Below, piece by piece: positions 7,439 through 15,353 of a DNA stretch of 37,567 bases. The DNA lies in assembly GCA_022705325.1 (NCBI GenBank), contig JAKJER010000056.1:1-37567 (forward strand). The letters run 5' to 3'. The notes under the pieces were generated by a model. It had not been told where the DNA came from, ran no database searches, and saw only the letters and a list, made by a program, of their open reading frames with translations. Positions within the stretch are counted from its first letter, which is position 1. Every line of letters starts with the position of its first letter. Made by a program: the position numbers and the translations under genes. Source of the DNA: Planctomycetota bacterium (GTDB lineage Bacteria; Planctomycetota; Phycisphaerae; SM23-33).

Positions 7439-8425
7439 TCAGCGCGTCTCCGCAGGCGCCAGGGCAATGCGCTCCGGACCCGGGAGGGCCTCGTAGCGGA
7501 CCGCGCCATCGACGACGTCCACCGTCGCCTTTCGCTTGCCCTGGGTCACCTGGCACTTGCGCCACGAGGCGGGCACGGGCGTGATCAGCGTCAGCGGCTG
7601 GTCGTAGAGTTTCGGGTCGGCCTGCGAGGTCAGCGTCAGCTCGATCTTGTCGGCGCCGCTGGTGACGACGGCGGCCTTGGCGGTCTTCTGTTCCACGTCG
7701 TACTTATGCGACGAGATATGGTCGGTCACCCACACCTGGTCGCGCTTGGCGGCCAGGTAGTCCAGCAGTTCGATGAAGTCCGGCAGGGGGGCCGAGATCC
7801 AGTCGCCCCCCACGCCGTGGAAGACGATGTAGCCGGCTGAGCCGGCGGCGATGGCCTTGTCGACGGCGGCGATCATGGCCTTGCCCGTCTTGTAGTGGAT
7901 GGCTGCGCCCAGGAACGGGCCGCGGTCGACCAGGTGGTACTTGGGCAGCACCGACTGGATCTGCTTGTCGGTGAGCTTCAGGGGCGGATTGGTGCCCGGC
8001 TTGCCGAACGACATCAGGAACGGCCGGGGGCGGTCGGAGTAGATGGCGTACAGGGCCTCGTTGCAGGCGGCCAGCTCCTTTTCCAGTGCGGGCAGGTCCG
8101 GGACGAACGCGTGGTTCACCGTATGGTTGGCCAGGACCATGCCGCTGGCGGGGATTTCCTTCTGCCACGCCGGCGTCCACAGCCCCTTCTTGTTCGGGCA
8201 GACGTAGAACGTGCCGGTGAAGCCGCGCTTCTTCATCTCCGGGATGGCGTTGCGGGCCTGGCTGGGGGTGTTGTCGTCGAACATGAGCAGGAAAGCCGCC
8301 TTCGCGTCGCCCTTCCAGCGGGCGACGCGGGTCTGCGGGGCGTCGGCGGCGACGGCCGGGGCGGCCGCCGAGATCAAGGCCAGCAGGCACAGCCATCCTT
8401 TGAACGTCACACGAATCGAGAACAT
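7439..8425 (-). CDS. Secreted polysaccharide deacetylase-like protein (NodB fold)
   Basis: A 328-residue carbohydrate esterase 4-like protein with an N-terminal signal peptide (KGWLCLLALISAAAPAVA). NodB-type metal-site motifs are visible: MFDDN (motif 1, residues about 48-52) and NHTVNH (motif 2), plus a late IVFHGVG strand that resembles motif 5. The third motif (usually RxPY) is degenerate (FLMSFGKPG), so the substrate may not be a typical N-acetylated glycan. A C-terminal beta-rich extension of about 90 residues follows the barrel. The start at 8425 has AAGGAG 9 nt upstream; longer in-frame starts lack a site. It is convergent with metF and is followed upstream by a separate PrsW gene on the same strand. 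The inferred role is in cell-surface or environmental polysaccharide processing. Confidence 0.82.
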   Translation of the reverse strand: MFSIRVTFKGWLCLLALISAAAPAVAADAPQTRVARWKGDAKAAFLLMFDDNTPSQARNAIPEMKKRGFTGTFYVCPNKKGLWTPAWQKEIPASGMVLANHTVNHAFVPDLPALEKELAACNEALYAIYSDRPRPFLMSFGKPGTNPPLKLTDKQIQSVLPKYHLVDRGPFLGAAIHYKTGKAMIAAVDKAIAAGSAGYIVFHGVGGDWISAPLPDFIELLDYLAAKRDQVWVTDHISSHKYDVEQKTAKAAVVTSGADKIELTLTSQADPKLYDQPLTLITPVPASWRKCQVTQGKRKATVDVVDGAVRYEALPGPERIALAPAETR

Positions 8426-8539
8426 CGCGTTGCTTCTCCTTGGGGTATGACGCAACGTCCGGCGTCGCCCTTGCGGCGCGGCCGGTCTCCGCGTCCACAG
8501 GCCCATTGCATCACGCAGCCGGACGGGAAGCAAGAACTT

Positions 8540-9793
8540 CTACACAGGCAGGGCGTTCGTGCGTTCCTGACGGACGGTGCGTTCGACCTGCCAGGCCAGC
8601 CAGGCGAAACTGGCGACGGCGGCCACAAGAGCCCACACGGCGTAGTCCTGCTTGAGCAGCGTGTCGTACAGGCCGTGCAGCACCATGGGCACGGCGATGA
8701 CGACGATGGTCTGGGCGACCATGCCGAGGAAGCCCTCGGCCGTGCGGAAGAGGTCCTGGCGGCGGTAGAGCATCACGCCGACGGCGGCTGACCAGATCGC
8801 GTGCAGGGCCACGCAGGAGAGGAACCGCACGCCGTAGATTCCGCCGGTGGACAGGCCGTTGTAGTATCGCGAGCTGTAGAGGATGCCCTCGGCGACACCG
8901 AAGCCGGCGCCGCTGACCAGTCCCCATACCCACGCCCCGCGCCACGTCAGCTTGCCCTGCGTCCGGAAGTGCCACAGCAGCGGCAGGGCCTTGCAGACCT
9001 CTTCGCAGAAGCCCACGCCGCACGTGTAGCCCACAAAGCTCAAGAGGAAGCCGTTGGACGGGTCCTCGGCGGCCCGGTACGAGAAGCCGATGAACTTGAC
9101 GATGTAGAACAGGATTGTCACGATCCCCCGGCCGCGGACCCAGACGCCCTGGGTCCAGTCGGCGACGTACTGGAAACCCAGCAGCAGAAGGATGCCGAGC
9201 GTTCCGGTGAACAATCCCACGATCAGCAGGGGGCGGGGTTTGTGGTCGCGGCTGCGCAGCGTGACCATGGCCAGGGCAAAGAACAGCCCGCCCGCCGCAA
9301 GGGCCATGCCCCAATGCACCCAACTGTCGCGAGCGACCATGGCGCCCTGGACGCGGTGATCGGGCAGGGCCAGGAGCAGATCGTCTATCGTCGCGTCCTC
9401 CCGCTGCTCGAACTGCCGGGCGACTTCGGGGTTGGCCTTTATGGTCTGGGCCAGACGCCTCATCGTGTCGTCCGGGTCGCTCAGCGTATTCCAGATCAGC
9501 GGCACCAGCGCCAGCAGGAGCACGGCGTACATGCGGTTGCCCAGCCGGGGCGCCCGCTCGGACAAGCCCTCGTAGAGGGGCGCCGCGTGCGAGGGCGGCG
9601 CCACGGGCGGACCGGCGGGAAGTGTCGTTGCCGCCGGACGCGGAGCGGTCGCCGGGGGCGTTGAAGGCTGCGTCGTCGTCGCCGCCGGAATGTCGATGAT
9701 CGCCCCGCAGGCCGGGCAGCGCCCCCGCTTGCCCGCGTGCTCGTCCTTTACGTTCATCGCCTTGCCGCAAACGCACCGAACGAGGATGCTCAT
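8540..9793 (-). CDS. PrsW-family intramembrane protease with an N-terminal zinc ribbon
   Basis: A 417-residue membrane protein. Residues 5-35 form a zinc ribbon (CVCGKAM…RCPACG), followed by an Ala/Thr/Pro linker and eight or more hydrophobic helices. PrsW signatures are present: EEVCKALP, the glutamate pair in GVAEGILY, HAIWSA and HGLYDT. PrsW proteases cut membrane-bound anti-sigma factors; the target here is unknown. The start ATG 9793 is preceded by GAGG. A small loop between the first helices carries DPDD…EQREDATIDDLLLAL, which may be a periplasmic or cytoplasmic regulatory domain. No adjacent anti-sigma gene is seen. The zinc-ribbon fusion is typical of planctomycete proteins. The family call is solid and the physiological role open. 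Confidence 0.85.
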   Translation of the reverse strand: MSILVRCVCGKAMNVKDEHAGKRGRCPACGAIIDIPAATTTQPSTPPATAPRPAATTLPAGPPVAPPSHAAPLYEGLSERAPRLGNRMYAVLLLALVPLIWNTLSDPDDTMRRLAQTIKANPEVARQFEQREDATIDDLLLALPDHRVQGAMVARDSWVHWGMALAAGGLFFALAMVTLRSRDHKPRPLLIVGLFTGTLGILLLLGFQYVADWTQGVWVRGRGIVTILFYIVKFIGFSYRAAEDPSNGFLLSFVGYTCGVGFCEEVCKALPLLWHFRTQGKLTWRGAWVWGLVSGAGFGVAEGILYSSRYYNGLSTGGIYGVRFLSCVALHAIWSAAVGVMLYRRQDLFRTAEGFLGMVAQTIVVIAVPMVLHGLYDTLLKQDYAVWALVAAVASFAWLAWQVERTVRQERTNALPV

Positions 9794-9933
9794 CCGCCAC
9801 CTCTTCAGGAATGGGTGCCTGCCCCCGCAGCCCCCGCCACGGGCGAGAAGGTCACGTGCCAAAATGGTACGGGCACGAAGGATGCGCTGTCAACTGCCCC
9901 TGCTCGGGCGGCGGTCCGGGCCGCCTTTTCCTT

Positions 9934-9962
9934 TTGACAACCGTCCCGGGCGTGCCTAGCAT
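9934..9962 (+). promoter_or_regulatory. Sigma-70-type promoter of the thioredoxin operon
   Basis: A perfect TTGACA (9934-9939) is separated by 17 bp from TAGCAT (9957-9962). The predicted start is near 9969, giving a leader of about 30 nt before the thioredoxin ATG. Confidence 0.65.
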
Positions 9963-9999
9963 TGCGTAGACTTGTTGTGCTTTGGAAGGAGCCTGATCA

Positions 10000-10338
10000 A
10001 TGGCATCGCAAAACGTGTTGGCGCTCACAGACGAAAGCTTCGATTCTCACGTACTCTCACCCGGCACGGTGGCCGTGGTGGACTTCTGGGCTGCCTGGTG
10101 CATGCCCTGCAAGATGCTGGCCCCGGTGATAGACGACCTGGCCAACGAGTACGCCGGCCGAGTCACCATCGGCAAGGTCGACACCGATTCCTGTCGCGAC
10201 ACCGCCATCAAATACGGCATCTCGTCGATCCCCACCGTCATCATCTTCAAGAACGGCGAGATGCGGAAGAAGTTCGTCGGCCTGCAACAGAAGGCCGATC
10301 TTCGCTCGGCCATCGAGGAAGTCATCGAAAGCGACTAG
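10000..10338 (+). CDS. trxA: Thioredoxin
   Basis: A 112-residue classical thioredoxin, a cytoplasmic dithiol-disulfide reductant. The active site is WCMPCK (residues 33-38), so Met replaces the usual Gly of WCGPC. The buried Asp in VVDFWAAWC and the cis-proline in SSIPTVIIF are present, and length and fold are standard. It is preceded by a strong TTGACA/TAGCAT promoter and AAGGAG. The NAD(P)H-hydrate epimerase gene begins 6 nt after its stop, so the two are likely co-transcribed. Met in the CxxC dipeptide usually shifts redox potential, but direction and size cannot be told from sequence. Confidence 0.95.
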   Translation: MASQNVLALTDESFDSHVLSPGTVAVVDFWAAWCMPCKMLAPVIDDLANEYAGRVTIGKVDTDSCRDTAIKYGISSIPTVIIFKNGEMRKKFVGLQQKADLRSAIEEVIESD

Positions 10339-10344
10339 CCTCCC

Positions 10345-11016
10345 ATGCGACCGCTCTCGCGCGAAGAGGTCCGCCGCGTCGACGCCTGCGCGATCCAGAC
10401 CCTGGGCGTGTCCGGGCTGGTGCTCATGGAGAACGCCGGTCGGGCCTGCGCCGACGAGATCGAGCGTTTCTTCGCGCCGGAGTCCCGGTCGTTGGCGGTG
10501 GTGGCCGGGGCGGGCAACAACGGAGGAGACGGGTTCGTCATCGCCCGCCACCTGGCCCTGCGCGGCTGGAAGGTCGTCACGTTCCTGGTTGCCGGGGAGG
10601 ACAAGCTCAGCGAGGACGCCGCCGCCAATTTCCGCATCCTTCGCGGACTCGCCCACGAGATCCGTCCCTGCACGGGGCCGGCCCTGGACGCCCTGGCCGG
10701 GCGGCTGGCGGAGTTCGACGTCGTGGTGGACGCGGTGGGGGGCACGGGCATCCGCGGCTCTCTCCGGGGCGATCTCGCTCGCTGCGTCGAGCAGGTCAAT
10801 TCGGCCGGCCGGCCCGTGGTCGCCGTTGACATCCCCACCGGCCTGGACTGCGACACGGGTCAGGCCGACGGGCCCGCCGTTCGCGCCGTCCTGACGATCA
10901 CGATGGTGGCCTCCAAGAAGGGCTTCGACGCGCCCGGCGCGGACCGCTACACCGGGGAGGTCCGCGTGGTTGACATCGGCGTGCCGGCGGAAATCGTGCT
11001 CGGGGTGGCACGGTAG
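10345..11016 (+). CDS. nnrE: NAD(P)H-hydrate epimerase (YjeF N-terminal domain)
   Basis: A 223-residue protein matching the NnrE/YjeF_N domain. This enzyme epimerises damaged R-NAD(P)H hydrate so the partner dehydratase can repair it. Diagnostic motifs are LVLMENAGRA, the glycine-rich GAGNNGGDGFVIARHL and VAVDIPTGLDCDTG. The C-terminal NnrD dehydratase domain, often fused in bacteria, is absent and not found nearby. The start lies 6 nt after the thioredoxin stop with no clear ribosome site, which implies translational coupling. A redox-repair role beside thioredoxin is reasonable. Confidence 0.92.
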   Translation: MRPLSREEVRRVDACAIQTLGVSGLVLMENAGRACADEIERFFAPESRSLAVVAGAGNNGGDGFVIARHLALRGWKVVTFLVAGEDKLSEDAAANFRILRGLAHEIRPCTGPALDALAGRLAEFDVVVDAVGGTGIRGSLRGDLARCVEQVNSAGRPVVAVDIPTGLDCDTGQADGPAVRAVLTITMVASKKGFDAPGADRYTGEVRVVDIGVPAEIVLGVAR

Positions 11017-11082
11017 GACACGGTCCTGCAAGATCACAGGTCTTCGGCTGCCGACGACTGCGCCCGGGCGGGGAATCCGCAA

Positions 11083-11103
11083 CCTGCCCTGCCGGCAGGC
11101 AGG
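11083..11103. repeat. Palindromic CCTGCC…GGCAGG element
   Basis: CCTGCCCTGCCGGCAGGCAGG-type palindrome, related to the CCTGCCTACGGCAGGCAGG hairpins at about 766 and 863 in the REP-like array. It lies in the gap between nnrE and yggS and may also act as a terminator-like hairpin. Confidence 0.5.
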
Positions 11104-11168
11104 TCCGCATTCCGCAATCCATGTACCTCCCTTGCCAGTTTTCCCCTTTGCGGGTATCTTCGGTGGGC

Positions 11169-11894
11169 ATGGGAGTTGGCAAGGAATTAATCGCGTGCAA
11201 CCTGCGGAGGATTCGCCAGGAGATCGAGGCTGCCTGTGACCGCTGCGGACGAAGTCCGGGCGAGGTCACGCTGGTGGCCGTCACCAAGTCCGGAGACCTC
11301 CAGGACATCCGCGACCTGGTCGAACTGGGCGTGTGCGATCTGGCCGAGAGCCGTCCCCAGCAGCTCATCCAGCGGGTTCGCGAACTCGAAGGATGTCCGG
11401 GCGGTCCGCCCGCTGCCGCGCCGGTCCGCTGGCACATGGTCGGCCATCTTCAGCGCAACAAGGTCCGCCACGTGCTGGAGGTCTCCCGCATCATCCACTC
11501 GGTGGACTCGCTGCGCCTGGCCGAGGACATCAACACGCGTTGCGACCGCATGGGCATCCGCGCGGACATCATGATCGAGGTCAATTGCTCCAACGAGCCG
11601 CAGAAGCACGGCTGCGCGGTGGCCGCCGCGGCCCACCTGGCGGAGCTGGTCTGCACCCTGCCGCAGGTGCGCCTGGTGGGCTTGATGACCATGGCTTCGC
11701 TGGGCGAGCAGGCCGAGCAGGCGCGGGCGGCCTTTGCTCGCCTGCGAGAGATCTTCGACGAAATGCGCCACCATCACGTCGGCGACGCCCACCTGGCGCA
11801 CCTGTCGATGGGCATGAGCGGCGACTTCTGCGTGGCCATCGAAGAGGGCGCGACGATGGTGCGGATCGGGACGGCGCTGTTCGAGCGGTCCTAG
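11169..11894 (+). CDS. yggS: YggS-type pyridoxal-phosphate homeostasis protein
   Basis: A 241-residue PLP-binding TIM-barrel protein of the YggS/PLPBP family, which buffers PLP and affects amino-acid and vitamin B6 homeostasis without a known catalytic reaction. The Schiff-base lysine sits in VAVTKSGD. The other conserved segments WHMVGHLQRNK, LVGLMTMA, LSMGMSGDF and VRIGTALFE are intact. ATG 11169 gives the usual N-terminus; an in-frame ATG at 11121 would add 16 unconserved residues. The stop codon (11892-11894) overlaps, on the opposite strand, the stop of the isomerase-like gene, the two sharing the palindrome CTAG. Confidence 0.9.
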   Translation: MGVGKELIACNLRRIRQEIEAACDRCGRSPGEVTLVAVTKSGDLQDIRDLVELGVCDLAESRPQQLIQRVRELEGCPGGPPAAAPVRWHMVGHLQRNKVRHVLEVSRIIHSVDSLRLAEDINTRCDRMGIRADIMIEVNCSNEPQKHGCAVAAAAHLAELVCTLPQVRLVGLMTMASLGEQAEQARAAFARLREIFDEMRHHHVGDAHLAHLSMGMSGDFCVAIEEGATMVRIGTALFERS

Positions 11895-12699
11895 CCGCCC
11901 GCCTCCGGCAGGAGGCCTTCCAGCCGCTCCAGCCGGCGCTTCGCCTCGGCCAGGAACGCCTCGGGCGAGGCCCAGCGCCCCAGATCGCGAGGCAGGACCT
12001 CCAACATCAAGGGCCCGCGATACGCGGGCGGGAACAGGCCACCTCCCGCCAGTCCAGCGGCCCGTCGCCCGGCAGGAGGTGGCGGTCGTGCCCTTCGGCG
12101 TCGCAGTCGGCCAGGTGGGTCTGGACCAGCCTCGCGCCCCAGCGGCGCAGCGTTCCGCCGCGAGGCCGGCCCCACATCCAGTCGTGGGAGGAATCGTAGC
12201 AGAAGCCCACCGCGGGCGAGTCGAACGTCTCCAGCACCCGGTGGACGATGTCGTCGCGCCGGGTGTTCTCCACCGCCAGCGTCACGCCCGCCTGCCCGGC
12301 CTGGCGCACGAGGCGCCCCAGCACGTCGAGCCCGTCGCCGGTCGGTTCGGGCGCGTCCACGCCGTGGGTCACGTGCAGGATCGCGCACGGGACGTCCAGG
12401 CGGGCACACTCCTCCACGTCCGCCGCCCGGCGGGCCAGCCACGACTCGCGGACGGTCCGGCTGGGCGACCAGATGTCATTGCAGTCCGCGAAGCTCAGGT
12501 GGGCGTTCAGCGGGGCCAGCCCCGCGTCGCGCACCATCGCGGGCATCTCCGCGCGTCGCCCGGCCCGCACCAGAGCTTCGTCGTCGGCCCACCACATCGC
12601 CGTGCCCGCGAAGCCCGCGCGTGCGATCAACGCCAGCCGCTGTGCCAGCGGCAGCTCGTAGCCGAAATACGCGAACAGGCCCCGCGTCCGCATGGTCAT
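11891..12699 (-). pseudogene. Sugar-phosphate isomerase/epimerase-like protein with a -1 frameshift
   Basis: A TIM-barrel protein of the xylose isomerase-like (AP endonuclease 2) family. The first frame runs from ATG 12699 to a TGA at 12007-12009 and carries the metal-site motifs AVENTRRDD, FCYDSSHDW and THLADCD…GDGPLDWREVA. The remaining 45 or so residues, starting FPPAYRGPLMLEVLPRD, lie in a different frame ending at 11891. Restoring one base near 12037 (GG in plus-strand CAGGCC) would give an uninterrupted protein of 269 residues, the usual family length. Both parts keep family-like sequence, so this is a very recent lesion, a sequencing error or, less likely, a programmed shift. The start overlaps the upstream DJ-1 gene stop (ATGA, 12696-12699), indicating coupled translation. 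The natural substrate is unknown. Confidence 0.75.
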
Positions 12700-13214
12700 G
12701 CCAGCGCGTCGATGATCGCCCGCGTCCAGGCGGGCAGATCGTCGGGCTTGCGGGCGGTGATCAGCTTGCCGTCCACCACGCATTCCCGGTCAACCCAGTC
12801 GCAGCCGGCGTTCATCATGTCGTGACGGATGGCCAGGAAGCTCGTGGCCCGCTTGCCCCGCAGGGCGTCGGTGCAGCAGAGCATCCACCCGCCGTGGCAG
12901 ATGGCCGCCAGAACGACGTCCGCCTCGGCGGCCTGGCGGATGAACCGGATCATCGACTCGTCGCGGCGCATGAAGTCGGGGCACCAGCCGCCGGGCACCA
13001 GGACGGCGTCGAAATCGCCCCCGTCGACGTCGCGGGCGGCCGCCGTCGAGACGCACGGGTAGCCGAGCTTCGACCCGTACGTCGCGCCTGCCTGCGGGCC
13101 CACCAGGGCCAGGTCCGCGCCCTCTTCCTTGAGCCGGTAATACGGGTACCACACCTCCAGCTCCTGGTACTGCTGGTCCAGCATGATCGCGATCTTCTTG
13201 CCTTGGAGTTTCAT
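12696..13214 (-). CDS. DJ-1/PfpI family protein
   Basis: A 172-residue protein of the DJ-1/PfpI superfamily (class I glutamine amidotransferase-like fold). The nucleophile elbow is AAICHGGWML (Cys about residue 106), followed by His. The acidic partner lies in DQQYQELE near the N-terminus, as in PfpI-type proteases, deglycases and chaperones. Start 13214 has AAAGGA 8 nt upstream. It is the first gene of a two-gene minus-strand operon with the isomerase-like gene. The conserved LVPGGWCPDFMR and VDRECVVDGKLITARKPDD segments match the PfpI/YhbO branch. A repair or stress role is likely; exact activity is unassigned. Confidence 0.88.
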   Translation of the reverse strand: MKLQGKKIAIMLDQQYQELEVWYPYYRLKEEGADLALVGPQAGATYGSKLGYPCVSTAAARDVDGGDFDAVLVPGGWCPDFMRRDESMIRFIRQAAEADVVLAAICHGGWMLCCTDALRGKRATSFLAIRHDMMNAGCDWVDRECVVDGKLITARKPDDLPAWTRAIIDALA

Positions 13215-13346
13215 CGTGTCCTTTCGTCGTGGGCCCTGTCGCGGCAACGCCCTTCGTTTTGCCGGGCGCTTTATGGTATCCTCACGTGCGCTTCTTGACC
13301 AGAACCCACCCCCGCCGGGCTCCGGCGGCGGGGCGAAAGGAAACGG

Positions 13347-13853
13347 ATGACCAACGATCAACTGGACGACCTGGACCTGCCCGGCGATCCGTCCAAAGAC
13401 GGCCGCCCGCTGGATTCGGTCGAACCCGCAAAGGGCGCCGGCGACGCGCGGTTCAACATCGTCGTCGCCGTGCTGCTGGTGCTCATCATGGCCTCGCTGT
13501 CGGGCCTCTGGCTGATCGAACGCAACCGCCGTGTCCGGGCCGAGCGGGCCCTGGCCGACTTCCAGGGCCAGCAACTCCAGGCCCAGGCCCTGCTGAGCCA
13601 GTTCGCGACCGCACACGCGAAGGAGCAATCCCCGGGCCCGGCGGGCGCGAGCGAGAGCTTCCGGCGCGAGAGCCTGGAGTCGGAGGCGGTGGTCATGGAG
13701 GGCAAGGACCGGACGATGTTCAAGATCAGCCCCGACGCGGGCGAGAAGCTGGGGTTCCGCGCGGGCGACATCATCTTTGTTGCCGACCGGCCCGCCAAGA
13801 CGATCATCAAGCCCACCGGCCCCGAGAGCGAATCCCGCCCGGCGGCGCCGTAG
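13347..13853 (+). CDS. Single-pass membrane protein of unknown function
   Basis: 168 residues, not assigned to a family. An acidic N-terminal tail of about 35 residues is followed by one membrane helix (IVVAVLLVLIMASLSGLWLI, about 38-57). A probable coiled coil comes next (RRVRAERALADFQGQQLQAQ…), then a Pro/Glu-rich linker. The C-terminal segment, MFKISPDAGEKLGFRAGDII, faintly resembles a small beta-barrel or PDZ-like turn. GAAAGGA at 13335-13341 supports the start. It is divergent from the DJ-1 gene with about 130 bp between. Positive residues after the helix (ERNRRVRAER) suggest the C-terminal part stays in the cytoplasm. Confidence 0.7.
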   Translation: MTNDQLDDLDLPGDPSKDGRPLDSVEPAKGAGDARFNIVVAVLLVLIMASLSGLWLIERNRRVRAERALADFQGQQLQAQALLSQFATAHAKEQSPGPAGASESFRRESLESEAVVMEGKDRTMFKISPDAGEKLGFRAGDIIFVADRPAKTIIKPTGPESESRPAAP

Positions 13854-13923
13854 CCGGCCGGGTCCACTTCAGGGAACCACCCGCCGCGACCGGTGAGCTT
13901 CTGAGGCGGCGAGTCCGCCGCGT

Positions 13924-14604
13924 TCAGGGTTTGATGCTGTCGAAGTGGGGGGCCAGGTGCTCCCGCATGGCCCGGCGGAAGTCTTCCACGCTGCCCCCTC
14001 GCAGGATCGCCACCAGCTCCGCGTGGTCGACGCCGCCCCGCCGCCGGCCGGTGCTGCTCTCCTGCCGGACGACCTGACGGAAGAACGGTTGGAGCAGCGA
14101 CTGGAACTGCCCCAGGATCCGGTTGCCCGCCATCTTGTACAGGCAGGAGTGAAACTCGATCTCCAGCGCCAGCCGCTGGGCATTGCTTCGCGCACGCCGC
14201 TCGCGCCGGACGACTTGCTCCAGTTCATCCAGCATCTGCGGGGTCTTGCGGATGAACAGCAGGTCGGCCAGGCCCAGTTCCAGCACCAGGCGCATCTCGA
14301 ACAGGTCGTGCTGGGTCCGGCTGCGCAGGAAGGCCGGGTCCATGACCCGGCGGAGTCCGTCCAGGAAGTTGGGCTCTCTGACCACCATCCCGCGCTTCTT
14401 GCGCGACTCGAGCAGCCCGAGCATGCGCAAGCGGCCCAGGGCCTCGCGGACGATGGTGCGGCTGACGCCGAGCTGCTTGGACAGCACCAGCTCCGGCGGC
14501 AGGGCGTCGCCCACCTGGAGGCGGTTCTTGCGGATGGCCTCCAGCACGTGCAGCTCGACCAGATCGGTCAGGCTGCCGGGCCGGCCTATTGTCTTGCTGG
14601 TCAT
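13924..14604 (-). CDS. GntR-family (FadR/FCD-type) transcriptional regulator
   Basis: A 226-residue DNA-binding regulator. The N-terminal winged helix-turn-helix of the GntR type occupies residues about 8-75 (LPPELVLSKQLGVSRTIVREALGRL). An all-helical FCD ligand-binding domain occupies about 90-220. FCD domains often bind a metal and a small carboxylate; candidate ligands include EIEFHSCLYK and HAELVAIL. Its divergent neighbour is rubrerythrin, with a strong promoter in the shared 104-bp gap, so autoregulation or control of rubrerythrin is possible but untested. Effector unknown. Confidence 0.9.
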   Translation of the reverse strand: MTSKTIGRPGSLTDLVELHVLEAIRKNRLQVGDALPPELVLSKQLGVSRTIVREALGRLRMLGLLESRKKRGMVVREPNFLDGLRRVMDPAFLRSRTQHDLFEMRLVLELGLADLLFIRKTPQMLDELEQVVRRERRARSNAQRLALEIEFHSCLYKMAGNRILGQFQSLLQPFFRQVVRQESSTGRRRGGVDHAELVAILRGGSVEDFRRAMREHLAPHFDSIKP

Positions 14605-14654
14605 GTGCGGGCGATTATCGTCCCCGCGGCCGCGCCTGTCAAACCCAAGGGCGG

Positions 14655-14683
14655 TTGGACGCCGCGGACGCGGCGGCTATAAT
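14655..14683 (+). promoter_or_regulatory. Strong sigma-70-type promoter of rubrerythrin
   Basis: TTGGAC (14655-14660), a 17-bp spacer and a perfect TATAAT (14678-14683). The predicted transcript starts about 20 nt before the ATG, just including AAGGAG at 14697-14702. The promoter lies within the gap shared with the divergent GntR gene. Confidence 0.75.
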
Positions 14684-14708
14684 GCGGCCAACCGAGAAGG
14701 AGACCCCG

Positions 14709-15245
14709 ATGACCGAACTGAAAGGCAGCAAGACCGAACAGAACCTCAAGGACGCGTTTGCGGGCGAATCGCAGGCCCGCAACAAATACACGTATTTTGC
14801 CTCGGTGGCCCGCAAGGAAGGCTACGAGCAGATCGCCGCGATCTTCGCCGAGACGGCCGAGCAGGAGAAGGAGCACGCCAAGCTGCACCTGAACTTGCTG
14901 GAAGGCATCGGCGACACGCGGGCCAACCTGCTGGCGGCGGCCGGGGGCGAGAACCACGAGTGGACGAGCATGTACCCCGGCATGGCCCAGACCGCCCGCG
15001 AGGAGGGCTTTGTGGACATCGCCCGCCTGTTCGACGGCCTGGCCAAGATCGAGAAGGAACACGAAGCCCGCTATCGCAAGCTGCTGGAGAGCCTGGACGC
15101 GTCGTCGGTGTTCGCCAGGCCCAAGCCCGTCGTCTGGCGCTGCCGCAACTGCGGGTTCGTCCATGAGGGCGAGAAGGCGCCGCAGAAGTGCCCGGTCTGC
15201 AAGCATCCGCAGGCGTACTTCGAGGTGCAGGCGGCGAACTTCTAG
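14709..15245 (+). CDS. rbr: Rubrerythrin
   Basis: A 178-residue non-haem iron peroxidase. The ferritin-like four-helix domain (residues 1-135) carries the di-iron ligand motifs AGESQARNKY, ETAEQEKEH and AKIEKEHEARY. The C-terminal rubredoxin-like domain has CRNCG and CPVCKHP for one Fe(SCys)4 centre. It reduces hydrogen peroxide with electrons from rubredoxin or NAD(P)H-linked reductases and is typical of anaerobes or microaerophiles. This agrees with the C1/redox operon earlier in the window. Single gene with its own strong promoter and a hairpin downstream. Confidence 0.96.
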   Translation: MTELKGSKTEQNLKDAFAGESQARNKYTYFASVARKEGYEQIAAIFAETAEQEKEHAKLHLNLLEGIGDTRANLLAAAGGENHEWTSMYPGMAQTAREEGFVDIARLFDGLAKIEKEHEARYRKLLESLDASSVFARPKPVVWRCRNCGFVHEGEKAPQKCPVCKHPQAYFEVQAANF

Positions 15246-15268
15246 CCGACCCGCACGCCCGGCGGCGG

Positions 15269-15350
15269 AAAGGGGTCAGGAACCTTTTCCTGCGGCTGTT
15301 CCGGCAGGCTTGTGGACGGGCAACTTGAAAAAGGTTCCTGCCCCCTTTTT
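15269..15350. repeat. Inverted repeat GGGGTCAGGAACC…GGTTCCTGCCCCC, bidirectional terminator-like
   Basis: The left arm 15269-15289 and the right arm 15327-15350 are complementary over about 20 bp and are flanked by A/T runs (AAAGGGG and CCCCCTTTTT). The block lies between convergent rubrerythrin and MetRS-beta-like genes, so it can end both transcripts. The arms match the pattern GGGGNCAGNNACC seen again at 37400, which suggests a dispersed element. Confidence 0.65.
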
Positions 15351-15353
15351 CGA

